DNA of 64,000 bases, from NCBI RefSeq assembly GCF_006438725.1, contig NZ_RCZD01000001.1, positions 434,001-498,000 of the forward strand. The letters run 5' to 3'. The notes below the pieces were generated by a model. The model had not been told where the DNA came from and searched no databases. It worked only from the letters and a program-made list of their open reading frames with translations. Each line of letters opens with the position of its first letter. Positions within the stretch are counted from its first letter, which is position 1. The translations under genes and the position numbers were made by a program. Positions 1-9,023 of this stretch are shown here, one piece after another. The stretch is from Ewingella americana (GTDB taxonomy: Bacteria; Pseudomonadota; Gammaproteobacteria; Enterobacterales; Enterobacteriaceae).

Positions 1-696
1 GTCACTGCGCCCTATGTGTTGGGCAGCCTCGACGGTGATATTGATGAATATGACCTCAAGAACGATATCGTAGTGAAGGTCCCTAAATACAACAATGAGG
101 CAATCGGTGATTCGATCATTTTCTATTGGGATAACGTTCACCACACCTCCATTGATATCACCGCGAAAAATTTAAACTCGGTTATTAGCATCAATATCAC
201 CCAAACTTTCCCGCCAGCCTGCCTGATTGATGGCAAATACCAGCTGTTCTATGAACACATAGACTCCAATCAAAACATCGCGGTATCAAAACCCTGTGCC
301 GTGACGGTAACCGGTGGAACATTACCAGCCAGTCTGCCAGAACCGACCTTCCCGGAAGCAACGACAGGGACAATCAATATCAATAAAGCCAGAAGCGATG
401 GTGGTACCCCAATTGATATGACTTACCTGAAAATGACCGCTGGCGATATTCTGCACGTGGTCTGGGAAGGATACAGTGAAAGCAATATCAATCTTCCTGA
501 CTCCAATTACGAAGTTGACCACGTCGTGACGGCTGATGAAGTCACGGCGAAGCTGGCCAGCGAAGTCATACCGACTGCCAATATTATGGCAATCCCCACC
601 GGGAGCGCTCAGGCTTATTACAAACTCACCCCTGTCTCTGGAGGCGATACCGCGACGTCGGTGGTTGCTGAAGTTAACGTAGACACTCAGGCCTAA
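1..696 (+). CDS. Repetitive Ig-like/adhesin-type protein, 3' part
   Basis: The reading frame is open from the first base, so the true start probably lies upstream of the window and only the C-terminal 231 residues are seen. The visible part has a beta-rich, Asp/Asn/Thr-rich composition with no cysteine-rich or catalytic motif. It carries the segment LPEPTFPEA, followed by a unit containing HVVTADEV and ending in QAYYKLTPVSGG. The same unit recurs several times in the next gene, so the two are paralogues. The repeat architecture resembles bacterial Ig-like surface or secreted proteins, which is inference. A perfect hairpin separates it from the next gene. Function unknown. Confidence 0.7.
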   Translation, partial: VTAPYVLGSLDGDIDEYDLKNDIVVKVPKYNNEAIGDSIIFYWDNVHHTSIDITAKNLNSVISINITQTFPPACLIDGKYQLFYEHIDSNQNIAVSKPCAVTVTGGTLPASLPEPTFPEATTGTININKARSDGGTPIDMTYLKMTAGDILHVVWEGYSESNINLPDSNYEVDHVVTADEVTAKLASEVIPTANIMAIPTGSAQAYYKLTPVSGGDTATSVVAEVNVDTQA

Positions 697-705
697 CACG
701 ATATG

Positions 706-739
706 CAACCACACCATCCTTTATTGGATGGTGTGGTTG
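706..739 (+). other. Perfect 14-bp hairpin between two repeat-protein genes
   Basis: Two perfect 14-base arms (706-719 and 726-739) enclose a 6-base loop. The hairpin starts 10 bases after the stop codon of the upstream gene and ends 5 bases before the ribosome binding site of the next. No T tract follows, so it is more likely an mRNA-processing or stabilising hairpin, or a translational control element, than a classical terminator. Confidence 0.6.
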
Positions 740-754
740 TGTCGGAGAGAAAAT

Positions 755-2836
755 ATGCCACTAACAAGTACGACGACACTGGCGCTCCCTGACCTTCCGC
801 AAATGACTCTTGATGGAGTCATTACCTATCAGGATCTGAATGAACTGGATCCCCCTGGGGTACTGATTGTGATATCAAAATCAGCACACGCCGCCATAGG
901 GGATTATCTGACGCTCTACTGGAATGGGATTCAGGCTAATATTCTCTATATTGATACCAATACCCCGTCTGATTTTTTCCCCTGGAAAACCATTATTCCT
1001 GCGTCACTGGTGCCGAATGGCAGTTACCCCGTGCAGTATATCCGTATGGATGCGGCGCAAAATATCGCGGCATCATCAATTGTCACTGCGTTGGTACAAC
1101 GCGATGCCAGCGGAGTCTTAGCCGCACCGACCTTCCCTGAAGCCATTAATAATATTTTAAGCGGCAGCGCCATCTCGGACGGCACAACGATCGCCGTACC
1201 GGCTTATAACGGCATTGCGGAAAATGACACCCTCCAGATAGCCTGGGTTGGGGCGAACAGCGCGGGAGAAACCATTCCTGACAGCGTCGTCACCCTTAGT
1301 CATGTCGTGACGGCCAATGAAGTCGCTGGGGGATTTAAGGTCTCCATCGTCCCCCCTTTTATTGCGGCGATTGGCGTCGGTCAGGCGTCAGCCTGGTATA
1401 CCGTACAACCCGCTAACCACAACCTCCCCATCAGTTCAAAAATCGCTCAGGCACAGGTCAATATGACGGAAGTCACCTTACCGGCACCGGTTTTTCCTGA
1501 GGGTAACGATGGCTGGATTGATGCCAGCGAGGCGACCAGCAGCAGCGGTATTTCACTGGCAATACCGGCTTACCCGGGGATGGGCGTGAACGATATCGTC
1601 ACCATCTATTGGCAGGGGAAAGTGAAGGGAACGCTCGTTCCCAAGGCGTTTAATATCGATACGCATATCGTGGTTGCCGCTGATCTTATATCAGGATTTA
1701 CCACCTCTGTTCCTGGTACTGCGATCACGCCCATTGGGATCGGTGAAGGACAGGCCTATTACCGGGTCAGTTTTATCGATCGATCCCAAGGCGTCTCCGC
1801 CGCGGCCCTGATCAATGTCGACACCTTACATACCCAGTTACTGCCTGCTCCCAGCTTTCCAGAAGCCGGTAATGATGGAATTACGTTCAGTGAGGCCGCC
1901 GACGGGACGACGATGCAAGTCAGTTACCCGGGAATGGCCGAGGGCGACGGTATCAGCGTCAACTGGCAGGGCTATCAAAGCGACGGCATTACTCTTATCT
2001 CAGGCTCAGGTTTCTCAGATATCCATACTGTAACCGCGCAGGAAGTCCAGGTACAAAAAGTCACGATAACTATCCCTTCCAGCAACATCACCGTCATTGG
2101 CAACGGCTACGCCACGGGCCAATATCAGGCTACTTTCCTGGCCGGCGGCATGGCGAACTCAACCTCCATAAAGGTAACCGTTATGGCAGAACAAACACCC
2201 GTTTTTCAGATTAAAACCACATCAGGCGCCCCTTATTGGAGCAACCCGGCTGATATTGTTCGTCCCTGTAATGTTGTGACCGTTTCGGGTGCTCCGGGCA
2301 CCGAAGTCGAGGTCAACCTTCAGAGTACGCGAGAAGCCTACTTTACAGACGGAACGCAGGCCTGGCGCGGTTACCTACCGGTCGCTGGGTTTGTTAACCT
2401 GTCGGTTTATTGTATGGCGATCAGTACGGTTGGCGTATCGGCTTTCGATGTTACCAATGCTTCCAACTTTGCCGCCGGAGCCATGGTATTTAACGATTAT
2501 TTTACCGGCAGTGGCGGTTTGCTCAAATACGGTTACTCCACCGGGGCATCCGCTAACGGCAGTACGGTGAACAGCCTGTACGTGTGGATGGATGATAATC
2601 CCGCTATCACCCGCGTCACTTTTAGTGTCACAGGCAATGCGACGATCCCAGGCTATAAACAGATTGCATTGATCAACCTGTCTGATGCCCGCAGTGCCTC
2701 GGTCAATGTTATTGATAGCACCGCTGAACTCAGCGCCTTTACTATCAATGCGCCGCAGTCATCCATTCCCTCTACCGTGACAGGCAATATCACATTTGCC
2801 TCCCCGCTTTCTGCTAAGGATACCTCTCATGAATAA
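755..2836 (+). CDS. Large repetitive Ig-like protein
   Basis: A protein of 693 residues. I chose the ATG at 755 because GGAGAG lies 6-11 bases upstream; the longer frame from 728 would begin inside the hairpin. It contains three tandem units of about 120 residues that begin with the motif LPAPxFPEA at residues 122, 242 and 363. Each unit has an 'AY.G...ND...I.W.G' segment, then 'HVVTA.EV' and 'AIG.GQA.WY.V'. The N-terminal 120 residues are a divergent unit, and the C-terminal 200 residues resemble the end of the next gene product (SGAPY...NSLYVW). No clear signal peptide is visible. Surface adhesin or secreted structural protein is only a guess. Confidence 0.7.
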   Translation: MPLTSTTTLALPDLPQMTLDGVITYQDLNELDPPGVLIVISKSAHAAIGDYLTLYWNGIQANILYIDTNTPSDFFPWKTIIPASLVPNGSYPVQYIRMDAAQNIAASSIVTALVQRDASGVLAAPTFPEAINNILSGSAISDGTTIAVPAYNGIAENDTLQIAWVGANSAGETIPDSVVTLSHVVTANEVAGGFKVSIVPPFIAAIGVGQASAWYTVQPANHNLPISSKIAQAQVNMTEVTLPAPVFPEGNDGWIDASEATSSSGISLAIPAYPGMGVNDIVTIYWQGKVKGTLVPKAFNIDTHIVVAADLISGFTTSVPGTAITPIGIGEGQAYYRVSFIDRSQGVSAAALINVDTLHTQLLPAPSFPEAGNDGITFSEAADGTTMQVSYPGMAEGDGISVNWQGYQSDGITLISGSGFSDIHTVTAQEVQVQKVTITIPSSNITVIGNGYATGQYQATFLAGGMANSTSIKVTVMAEQTPVFQIKTTSGAPYWSNPADIVRPCNVVTVSGAPGTEVEVNLQSTREAYFTDGTQAWRGYLPVAGFVNLSVYCMAISTVGVSAFDVTNASNFAAGAMVFNDYFTGSGGLLKYGYSTGASANGSTVNSLYVWMDDNPAITRVTFSVTGNATIPGYKQIALINLSDARSASVNVIDSTAELSAFTINAPQSSIPSTVTGNITFASPLSAKDTSHE

Positions 2837-5387
2837 TGTAAAGAAAACGACTAACGTCGAGGCGTCACGTTCATTAGCGCTTTGGACTGGGGTTAATTAT
2901 AGCGGGTCCCCTTTGCAAGTGAGCAATGCTCAGGCGGGTATTCTTGCCGCTGATGTGGGTATCTGGGATTACAAATCCGTGGGCATTTCCGCGATGCAAC
3001 TGTTTGTCTGGAGCGCACCGGACACGGCAACGCCGGGCTACTCTTTTAGCGGTCATATTGAGAGTTTACTCAGCACCAACCAAATCAATCTACCCACACA
3101 CTATCCGACGGCGGAGTTTCCGTTACAGTTCCTTGGCATTAACCCGTTAGAAGTCGGTGTGCTATTTGTCAGCGTCGACAGCCGCGACGCCCCCGTGGCG
3201 CTGGCATTCTCGCAAACTTACCCTAATAGCAGCGTGCCGCTCACCACTTTTGCCGCGCAGGGTATTGACGGCGCATTAGGCTTTTTTTCACTCCTGCTTA
3301 ATAGCAGCAATACCGTCGCCGTGCAGTATGGCGACTATTCAATCGTGAGTGGCAGCGCCACCTGGACGGGCAACGGTAGCCTTACGATTGAATGGAATGG
3401 CAACACCCCGGTGGTCACTGGCTCGAGTAGTTTGCCGATCGGTTGGCGCTTTGGTATCCCTGCGAAACAGAACGATGGCAGTTGGCTGCTGACGCTGAGC
3501 GCAGGCACTGCGGCGAATACCGGCACACTCTACACCGGCACTGGCTTCACCGGGTCATCAAAAATTCTATTGCCCCACACACTGACACAGCTTAATAGTG
3601 GTATTGGCTGGACTTATCACTCTCTCAAGCTGTCCACTATGCCAGCATTTATTTACTCCTCCTTTAGCCCGACTAACGCAAGCTATGCCTATAGCGGCTA
3701 CAAGGAGCAGTTACTGACTGCCGATGTCGCCGATTTTGCCACCTCCTTTACCGGCAGTACGCCGGTAAACCTGCTGTCGCTGGACAATACTGATGTGATT
3801 GTCCAGCTGATGATCATTACTCAGAAAGACAATAGCAGCGCGTGGATAATGACCCAACCCTATCCTCAGGCCTTCTACACCTTCGCCAGTACCCGCGAGT
3901 CTGGGTTGCTCGCGATATTACCGGCCTCAGGCGACAGCCAGCAAATCACCCTGAGTTATGGCAGTCTGAACGGCAGTGGGTATTTTACCCAAACCGGTAC
4001 GACGACCCTGAGTGCCAATCTGGAAAATGGCGTGCCGACGTTCACTCCCGGCGATGACTGGCCAGCAACCCTGCAATTAAGTGCTGCTACTCAGTTGGAC
4101 GATGGAAGCTGGAATATGGCCATTGCTGACTCGAGAGTTGTCCTTAATCCAGCCCTGTACCCGCAGGTAAACTATGGCGGCACACCTCAGCCGTTGGAAG
4201 AGCATCAGGTGGTGGAATTACGCACTCTGGCTGATTTATGGCAATACGACTCACTGCGGCTCTTCGGCAAACACTGGTTGAGCAGTACGTTGTTTGATCC
4301 GCAAAGTAGCACTTACGACTATCGTAAATACCGCGACAGTTACAGTGATGCCGACGTGCCGGATATCAGTAAAGATTATCCGCTGGCGAGTGCGGCGATT
4401 AACGGGATCGTGTTGGGGGACAACGACGTGGTGGTTGAGGTGCAATTACAACCTCAGGATACCAGCCAAAACGCGGTATTGAGTGCTTCGCAGAGCTGGC
4501 CGCGGGCATTTTATACTGCTGCGGCCTATGTTGCCGGTATCGCACAGCCAGGGGTATTCATCGTATTTGATAAAACCCAGTCAGTGCACACTATCCCGAT
4601 TCAGCTGGGGTCCCTCAACGCCGATGGCACGGCGAGCTGGGAGACCAATACTACCCTGACAGCACGCTGGGATAATAATCTGGCGAAGCCGGTACTCGTA
4701 CTGGGTCAGGATGCTCCCTCAGACTTCACCCTGTCACCGGTACAGTCGACTGGCCTGGCGGGCGAATTTACGACGGCTCTCTCATTTGATAACAGTATGA
4801 AGATCACGATGTATCCGATCACTCATGCGCCAAGCTCTGCCGAGGACTACTCAGCCAATAATACGGTGGTCCTCTATTCTAATAAGGCAACAACCGTTAC
4901 TCTGCAATTGCTCGGAGGGGGAATGTTCCGCACCAATAACCAGTCAATGGATACCTTTATTTTACCGGCACGGAGCATGACCCCGATTGAGATTTACAGT
5001 AGCGATACTGCATGGGTGACGGTAATACTCTCAGCAGACAATGACAATATTGCTGAGCAACGTACAACGGTTAGCTTCGTCTCCATGCAAAGCGTCGATA
5101 GGTATAAAATGGCGGTGACTTCCGGGGCACCGGCAGCAACGGGGATAGCGAATAGCATTTATGTACAGCCTACCCAGGATAACATTTCGGCTAATGCTAA
5201 GTTAACGTTAACTCTAAGCGGAAATGCTGTTTTTAGTGATACAAAAACAAATGTCATAACTTATAGCTTTTGGCAACTGCCTTCCAATATCAATATCGTG
5301 GATAACTCAGCAGAAACAGTCTCTGTCGTACTCACAGCAGACAGCAGTCAAAGTCAGTCATTAACCACGACCTTTGTGCACGTTTAA
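2829..5387 (+). CDS. Large repetitive protein with beta/gamma-crystallin-like segments
   Basis: A protein of 852 residues. The ATG at 2829 follows AAGGA and overlaps the upstream stop by 8 bases, which implies translational coupling. At least three segments look like Greek-key crystallin motifs, with an aromatic, four or five residues, an aromatic, x and Gly, followed later by W.Y.SL.L: LWTGVNYSGSPLQV near the N-terminus, LYTGTGFTGSSKIL, and LYPQVNYGGTPQPL with WQYDSLRL. Between them are repeats of the type 'LSYGSLNGSG...TLSA'. The C-terminus (about 150 residues) resembles the C-terminus of the preceding protein. There is no signal peptide or catalytic motif that I can see. Crystallin assignment is inference from spacing only. 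Confidence 0.65.
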   Translation: MNNVKKTTNVEASRSLALWTGVNYSGSPLQVSNAQAGILAADVGIWDYKSVGISAMQLFVWSAPDTATPGYSFSGHIESLLSTNQINLPTHYPTAEFPLQFLGINPLEVGVLFVSVDSRDAPVALAFSQTYPNSSVPLTTFAAQGIDGALGFFSLLLNSSNTVAVQYGDYSIVSGSATWTGNGSLTIEWNGNTPVVTGSSSLPIGWRFGIPAKQNDGSWLLTLSAGTAANTGTLYTGTGFTGSSKILLPHTLTQLNSGIGWTYHSLKLSTMPAFIYSSFSPTNASYAYSGYKEQLLTADVADFATSFTGSTPVNLLSLDNTDVIVQLMIITQKDNSSAWIMTQPYPQAFYTFASTRESGLLAILPASGDSQQITLSYGSLNGSGYFTQTGTTTLSANLENGVPTFTPGDDWPATLQLSAATQLDDGSWNMAIADSRVVLNPALYPQVNYGGTPQPLEEHQVVELRTLADLWQYDSLRLFGKHWLSSTLFDPQSSTYDYRKYRDSYSDADVPDISKDYPLASAAINGIVLGDNDVVVEVQLQPQDTSQNAVLSASQSWPRAFYTAAAYVAGIAQPGVFIVFDKTQSVHTIPIQLGSLNADGTASWETNTTLTARWDNNLAKPVLVLGQDAPSDFTLSPVQSTGLAGEFTTALSFDNSMKITMYPITHAPSSAEDYSANNTVVLYSNKATTVTLQLLGGGMFRTNNQSMDTFILPARSMTPIEIYSSDTAWVTVILSADNDNIAEQRTTVSFVSMQSVDRYKMAVTSGAPAATGIANSIYVQPTQDNISANAKLTLTLSGNAVFSDTKTNVITYSFWQLPSNINIVDNSAETVSVVLTADSSQSQSLTTTFVHV

Positions 5388-5407
5388 TAAAAACACAGTG
5401 TTTCACA

Positions 5408-5437
5408 TGGCCTTAGTAATATCTAAGGCCATTTTTT
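5408..5437 (+). terminator. Rho-independent terminator after the repeat-protein genes
   Basis: A 9-bp stem (5408-5416 with 5423-5431) with a TAATAT loop is followed by six T residues. It lies 21 bases after the stop of the large repeat-protein gene. The rest of the gap to 5715 is AT-rich and shows no open frame I would call a gene. Confidence 0.8.
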
Positions 5438-5639
5438 ACTCGTCTCACATTGACTGTTTACCCACGAGATTTTATGCCACCTATTTACATCATTAATCAA
5501 AAATCATTAATCATTAATCAACTCAACAACACGATCAAAATAACCGAGACTATTATCCACACATAATATTCCCGGCGTCATGGTGATATTATCTATACAA
5601 AAACGCGTTGCTCTGTGCGCTTAAAAAATCGAAGCAATC

Positions 5640-5675
5640 GCTCATACCGCTCACTTAATAACGGGCGGTATGAGC
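5640..5675 (-). terminator. Hairpin downstream of the amino acid ABC operon
   Basis: Perfect 11-bp arms (5640-5650 and 5665-5675) with a 14-base loop lie 40 bases beyond the stop of the minus-strand permease gene. Reading the minus strand, a TTTTTT run follows only about 10 bases after the stem, so this is a probable but non-classical terminator. Confidence 0.45.
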
Positions 5676-5715
5676 AGGGTCTTTTAACTGGAGAAACGCG
5701 CGTCGCGGGCTCCTT

Positions 5716-6396
5716 TCAGACCCGCGCGCGCATCCATCTCCCGGCCATTGCCGCAAGCCCTGCGCACAGCAGGTAGTAGATCAGGCCAATAAACAGGAAA
5801 ATCTCCGCCGGATAGATCTGCACGCGGTTATTAACCTGCCCGGCTACGGTGGTCAACTCCGGGACATTGACGATAAACGCCAGCGACGTGTCTTTGAGCA
5901 GCGCAATCAGCAGCCCCAGGTAGGACGGCAGCAGGTTCGGCCAGGCCTGAGGTAACAGCAATACCCGCAGTACCTGCCACTGACTGAAACCCGAGGCCAA
6001 TCCCGCTTCGCTCTGTCCGGCGGGTAACGACTCCAGACCGGCCAGCGTCGAGTGCATCACCGCCGCCGACGTAAACCACGCCAGCGCCAAAATCACCGTC
6101 AGCGCGCCCGGCATCGAGCTGCCAAAGACGACGGGCAGCAGGAAGTAGAGCCAGAAGATCACAAAAATCAGCGGAATGCCGCGAATAAAGTCGGCCCAGA
6201 TGAACAGCGCCCGCCGGGTCCAGCCACCAAAACGCCACGCCAGTGCCGCCATCAGCACCCCGAGAAGCAGCGCAATGGCACCGGCAGACAGCGCCATGAT
6301 CAGCGTCAGCAACACGCCGCCTGGCTCGCCGTCTGCCACCCTTCCCCACAGCAGATAGGTGAAGTTGTCGTGCAGTACCGAGTAATCAAACTCCAT
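5716..6396 (-). CDS. Polar amino acid ABC transporter permease (GltK/HisM type)
   Basis: An inner membrane permease of 226 residues and the last gene of a four-gene operon. It is hydrophobic with about five membrane spans and carries the binding-protein-dependent transport loop, here with the segment SEAGLASGFSQWQVLRVLLLP. This is the EAA loop that contacts the ATPase. The start overlaps the end of the partner permease by 11 bases. It should pair with that permease, the ATPase and the periplasmic receptor upstream to import a polar amino acid. The substrate cannot be read from the permease, but the nearby monooxygenase and deacylase suggest a modified cysteine (inference). Confidence 0.88.
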   Translation of the reverse strand: MEFDYSVLHDNFTYLLWGRVADGEPGGVLLTLIMALSAGAIALLLGVLMAALAWRFGGWTRRALFIWADFIRGIPLIFVIFWLYFLLPVVFGSSMPGALTVILALAWFTSAAVMHSTLAGLESLPAGQSEAGLASGFSQWQVLRVLLLPQAWPNLLPSYLGLLIALLKDTSLAFIVNVPELTTVAGQVNNRVQIYPAEIFLFIGLIYYLLCAGLAAMAGRWMRARV

Positions 6397-7171
6397 GGCC
6401 GTCTCCCTGCGCTTTCACCGCGGCAAGCAGCAACGGCTGGCGTTTTCCTGGCCGCCGTGGTCCCAGCGCCATCATCAGCCAGCCCATCACCAGACCGAGC
6501 AGCAGATAGAGCACCGTACCCACGGCAAAACCTTCCAGCGCATGGGCGTTGTAGCTTTCGATTTGGCCGATCTGATAGGTCAGTTCGGAGAAACCAATAC
6601 CGGTCGCCAGCGACGAGAGTTTCATCAGGTTGAGATACTGCCCGGTGATTGGCTGCCAGGCGTTTATCAGCCCCTGCGGCAACAGCACATAACGCAGCAT
6701 CGCCCAGCGGCCGAAGCCCTGTGATAATGCCGCTTCACTCTGCCCATGAGGTACGGAGTTCAACCCGGCCTGTACCTCTTCGAGCAGAAATGCCGCGCTA
6801 AACAGCGCCAGCCCCCAGGCGGCGCAGAGAAACTCCGGCGTCAGCCATGAGACATTCACCGGCAAAACTGCCCACGGATGCACATCGCCGATGTACATCC
6901 TCAGCGCCTGCGGCAGTGCGCCATAAACAGCGAAGTACCAAAACAGCAGCTGTACCAGCAACGGCGTATTGCGAAAAATAGAGACATACACCGCCACAAT
7001 GCTGCGCCCGGCGCGGCCCGGCGCCAGTCGCAGCGCCAGTAACACCAGCGTCAATAACGTCGCCAGCACGCTGCCCGCCAGTGTCACGTAAAGCGTGGTG
7101 AGAAAGCCGGAGATAATCCACTGTAGCGGCTGGCCAGTTAATACCCCGGCCCAGTCAAGATGCCACGCCAT
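6386..7171 (-). CDS. Polar amino acid ABC transporter permease (GltJ/HisQ type)
   Basis: A 261-residue inner membrane permease, the partner of the downstream one. It has several hydrophobic helices, an RNTPLLVQLLFWY segment typical of HisMQ-type permeases, and the EAA loop SEAALSQGFGRWAMLRYVLLP. Its first base overlaps the last base of the ATPase stop, and it overlaps the next permease by 11 bases, so the set is translationally coupled. At 261 residues it is slightly long for the family, with extra sequence between the first helices and at the C-terminus. Confidence 0.88.
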   Translation of the reverse strand: MAWHLDWAGVLTGQPLQWIISGFLTTLYVTLAGSVLATLLTLVLLALRLAPGRAGRSIVAVYVSIFRNTPLLVQLLFWYFAVYGALPQALRMYIGDVHPWAVLPVNVSWLTPEFLCAAWGLALFSAAFLLEEVQAGLNSVPHGQSEAALSQGFGRWAMLRYVLLPQGLINAWQPITGQYLNLMKLSSLATGIGFSELTYQIGQIESYNAHALEGFAVGTVLYLLLGLVMGWLMMALGPRRPGKRQPLLLAAVKAQGDGHGV

Positions 7172-8004
7172 CAGCCTTCCCTCCCGGTCGCCGCCTGTAA
7201 CGGGAACAGGACTTTCTGCAAAAAGCGTTGCGCTCGCGGATGGGCCGGACGGGTAAAGAAGCTTTCAGGGTCTGCCTGTTCGAGGATTTCCCCGCCATCC
7301 ATAAACACCACGCGGTCAGCAATTTCACGGGCAAAACTCATCTCATGAGTCACCACGATCATTGTTATCCCGCTGTGCGCCAATGCCTGCATCACCTGCA
7401 GGACTTCGCCGATCATCTCCGGGTCAAGGGCCGAGGTCGGCTCATCGAACAGGATAATTTTCGGATCGGTCACCAGTGCACGGGCGATAGCCACCCGCTG
7501 CTGCTGCCCACCGGAGAGCTGAGAGGGAAAATGATGTGCGCGGTCCGCCAGCCCTACGCGTTCCAACAGCTCACGGGCCTTTTGCCGCGCCTGCGCCTGC
7601 TTCCAGCCGTGGACTTTCACCAGCGCCAGACTGACGTTGTCCAGCGCGTTCAGATGGGCATAAAGATTGAACTGCTGAAACACGAAACCGATGTGGGTGC
7701 GTAACTCGCGCAGCGCCTTGCCACTCAGCCCGGAGGTAGGCTGATTGTGAACGAAAATCTCGCCGTCGGTCAGCGTCTCCAGATGGTTAATCAGACGGAT
7801 CAGGGTTGATTTTCCCGACCCGGACGGACCACAAACGGCCACAACTTCTCCGGCGGCAACACTCAGATCAACACCGCTAATCACCTGATGGGGGCCAAAA
7901 TATTTGCTGACCTGACGAAACTCAACCGCGACCGGTTTGCCGTCAGACGCTGGAGACGAAAAAACCGCAGACGAGTCTGCGGTTGTTAAAGAGGGTTGCT
8001 GCAT
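7171..8004 (-). CDS. Polar amino acid ABC transporter ATP-binding protein (GltL/HisP type)
   Basis: A 277-residue ATPase. It shows Walker A ([13 protein letters not shown]), Q-loop ([17 protein letters not shown]), ABC signature ([15 protein letters not shown]), Walker B ([14 protein letters not shown]) and the switch His ([16 protein letters not shown]). It follows the receptor gene by 15 bases and overlaps the permease by one base. About 25 Ser/Ala-rich residues precede the family's usual N-terminus, so a later start is possible, but no other ATG is present in that stretch. It acts at the cytoplasmic face of the inner membrane. Confidence 0.92.
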   Translation of the reverse strand: MQQPSLTTADSSAVFSSPASDGKPVAVEFRQVSKYFGPHQVISGVDLSVAAGEVVAVCGPSGSGKSTLIRLINHLETLTDGEIFVHNQPTSGLSGKALRELRTHIGFVFQQFNLYAHLNALDNVSLALVKVHGWKQAQARQKARELLERVGLADRAHHFPSQLSGGQQQRVAIARALVTDPKIILFDEPTSALDPEMIGEVLQVMQALAHSGITMIVVTHEMSFAREIADRVVFMDGGEILEQADPESFFTRPAHPRAQRFLQKVLFPLQAATGREG

Positions 8005-8019
8005 AAGGTGCCTGCCTGA

Positions 8020-8847
8020 TTATTTTGCTTCGATCTTAAACAAACGCGGTTGCGGTGATTTAGTCTGCGGTCCAAACCAGACGTTATAAATCTTGGCCGC
8101 ATCCCCGGTTTTTTCCAGATTCAGCAACTCAGCATTGACGGCTTTCAGCAGGTTGGTTTCCCCTTTTTTCACCCCAACGCCAATCTCTTCTTTGCTCAGC
8201 AGCTCAGGCAAGACTTTGTATTTGGCCTTGTCCGGCGCGCCATCGAGCAATCCGGCCAGAATGGTGCTGTCTTGCGTGATCGCCTGCACATTGCCGCTAC
8301 GCAGAGCAGAAAGCGCCAGCGGAATGTCGTCGTACGACAGCACACGTGACTGCGGGAAGCGATTATGCAACTCCTGTTCACCGGTGGTGCCCTTGACTGC
8401 GCCAATGCGTGCCGTCGCGTAAGCGTCCAGCTTGTCAGGCGAACCCGCCGGGACCAGGAACTGCTGGCCGGTCACGAAATACGGTACCGAGAAATCCACC
8501 ACTTTGGCGCGTTCCGGCGTGATAGTAATGTCCGCAACGATGATGTCAGCCTTGCCAGACTGCAACAGCGGAATGCGGTTAGCCGGGTTGGTCGGCACCA
8601 GCTTCAGCTTCACGCCCAGGGATTTGGCCAGCGCTTTGGCGAAATCCACATCGTAGCCCACGATGTCATGGGTTTTAGCATCCACCGAACCGAACGGCGG
8701 GTTGGAGTCAAAAGTCGCGACATTAATAACACCGGCTTTTTTGATATCTGCCAGTTGGTCCGCGTGGGCCGCGAAAGCGGCGACGCTGCTAAAAACCAGC
8801 AGAGCCAGCGCGGAAAGTGAGGACAAAGGGCGGGCATTACGGGCCAT
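8020..8847 (-). CDS. Periplasmic polar amino acid-binding protein
   Basis: A 275-residue solute-binding protein of family 3 with a Sec signal peptide (residues 1-29, ending AAFAAHA). The mature part starts with 'KKAGVINVATFDSNPPFGSVD' and has 'VGYDVDFAKALAKSLG' and the domain-2 segment 'IIVADITITPERAKVVDFS', all typical of amino acid receptors. It is first in the ABC operon and 176 bases downstream of the LLM monooxygenase on the same strand, so the two may be co-transcribed or co-regulated. Cystine-, cysteine-derivative- or Glu/Asp-type substrates are all possible. Confidence 0.88.
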   Translation of the reverse strand: MARNARPLSSLSALALLVFSSVAAFAAHADQLADIKKAGVINVATFDSNPPFGSVDAKTHDIVGYDVDFAKALAKSLGVKLKLVPTNPANRIPLLQSGKADIIVADITITPERAKVVDFSVPYFVTGQQFLVPAGSPDKLDAYATARIGAVKGTTGEQELHNRFPQSRVLSYDDIPLALSALRSGNVQAITQDSTILAGLLDGAPDKAKYKVLPELLSKEEIGVGVKKGETNLLKAVNAELLNLEKTGDAAKIYNVWFGPQTKSPQPRLFKIEAK

Positions 8848-9023
8848 GTGTTTTCCTTATCAAGGACTGCCAAAACGGCAAAAAAGGGTATTCCGCAAAC
8901 TGCATGCCTGCGGACGTTTTTATCTTGTAAAGCAGAGGATTACACAGGCCACACAACGGTACTACGAACAAAAACTCATATCAATAGCAGTGAAAAATAT
9001 AAGATAAACTTATTAACAAAAGA

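Noticed and set aside
728-754. Earlier ATG at 728 for the second repeat protein
   Set aside because: It lies inside the hairpin without a ribosome binding site; the ATG at 755 has GGAGAG upstream.
6052-6633. Arg/Gln-rich plus-strand frame across the amino acid permeases
   Set aside because: Low-complexity shadow of two well supported permease genes on the other strand.
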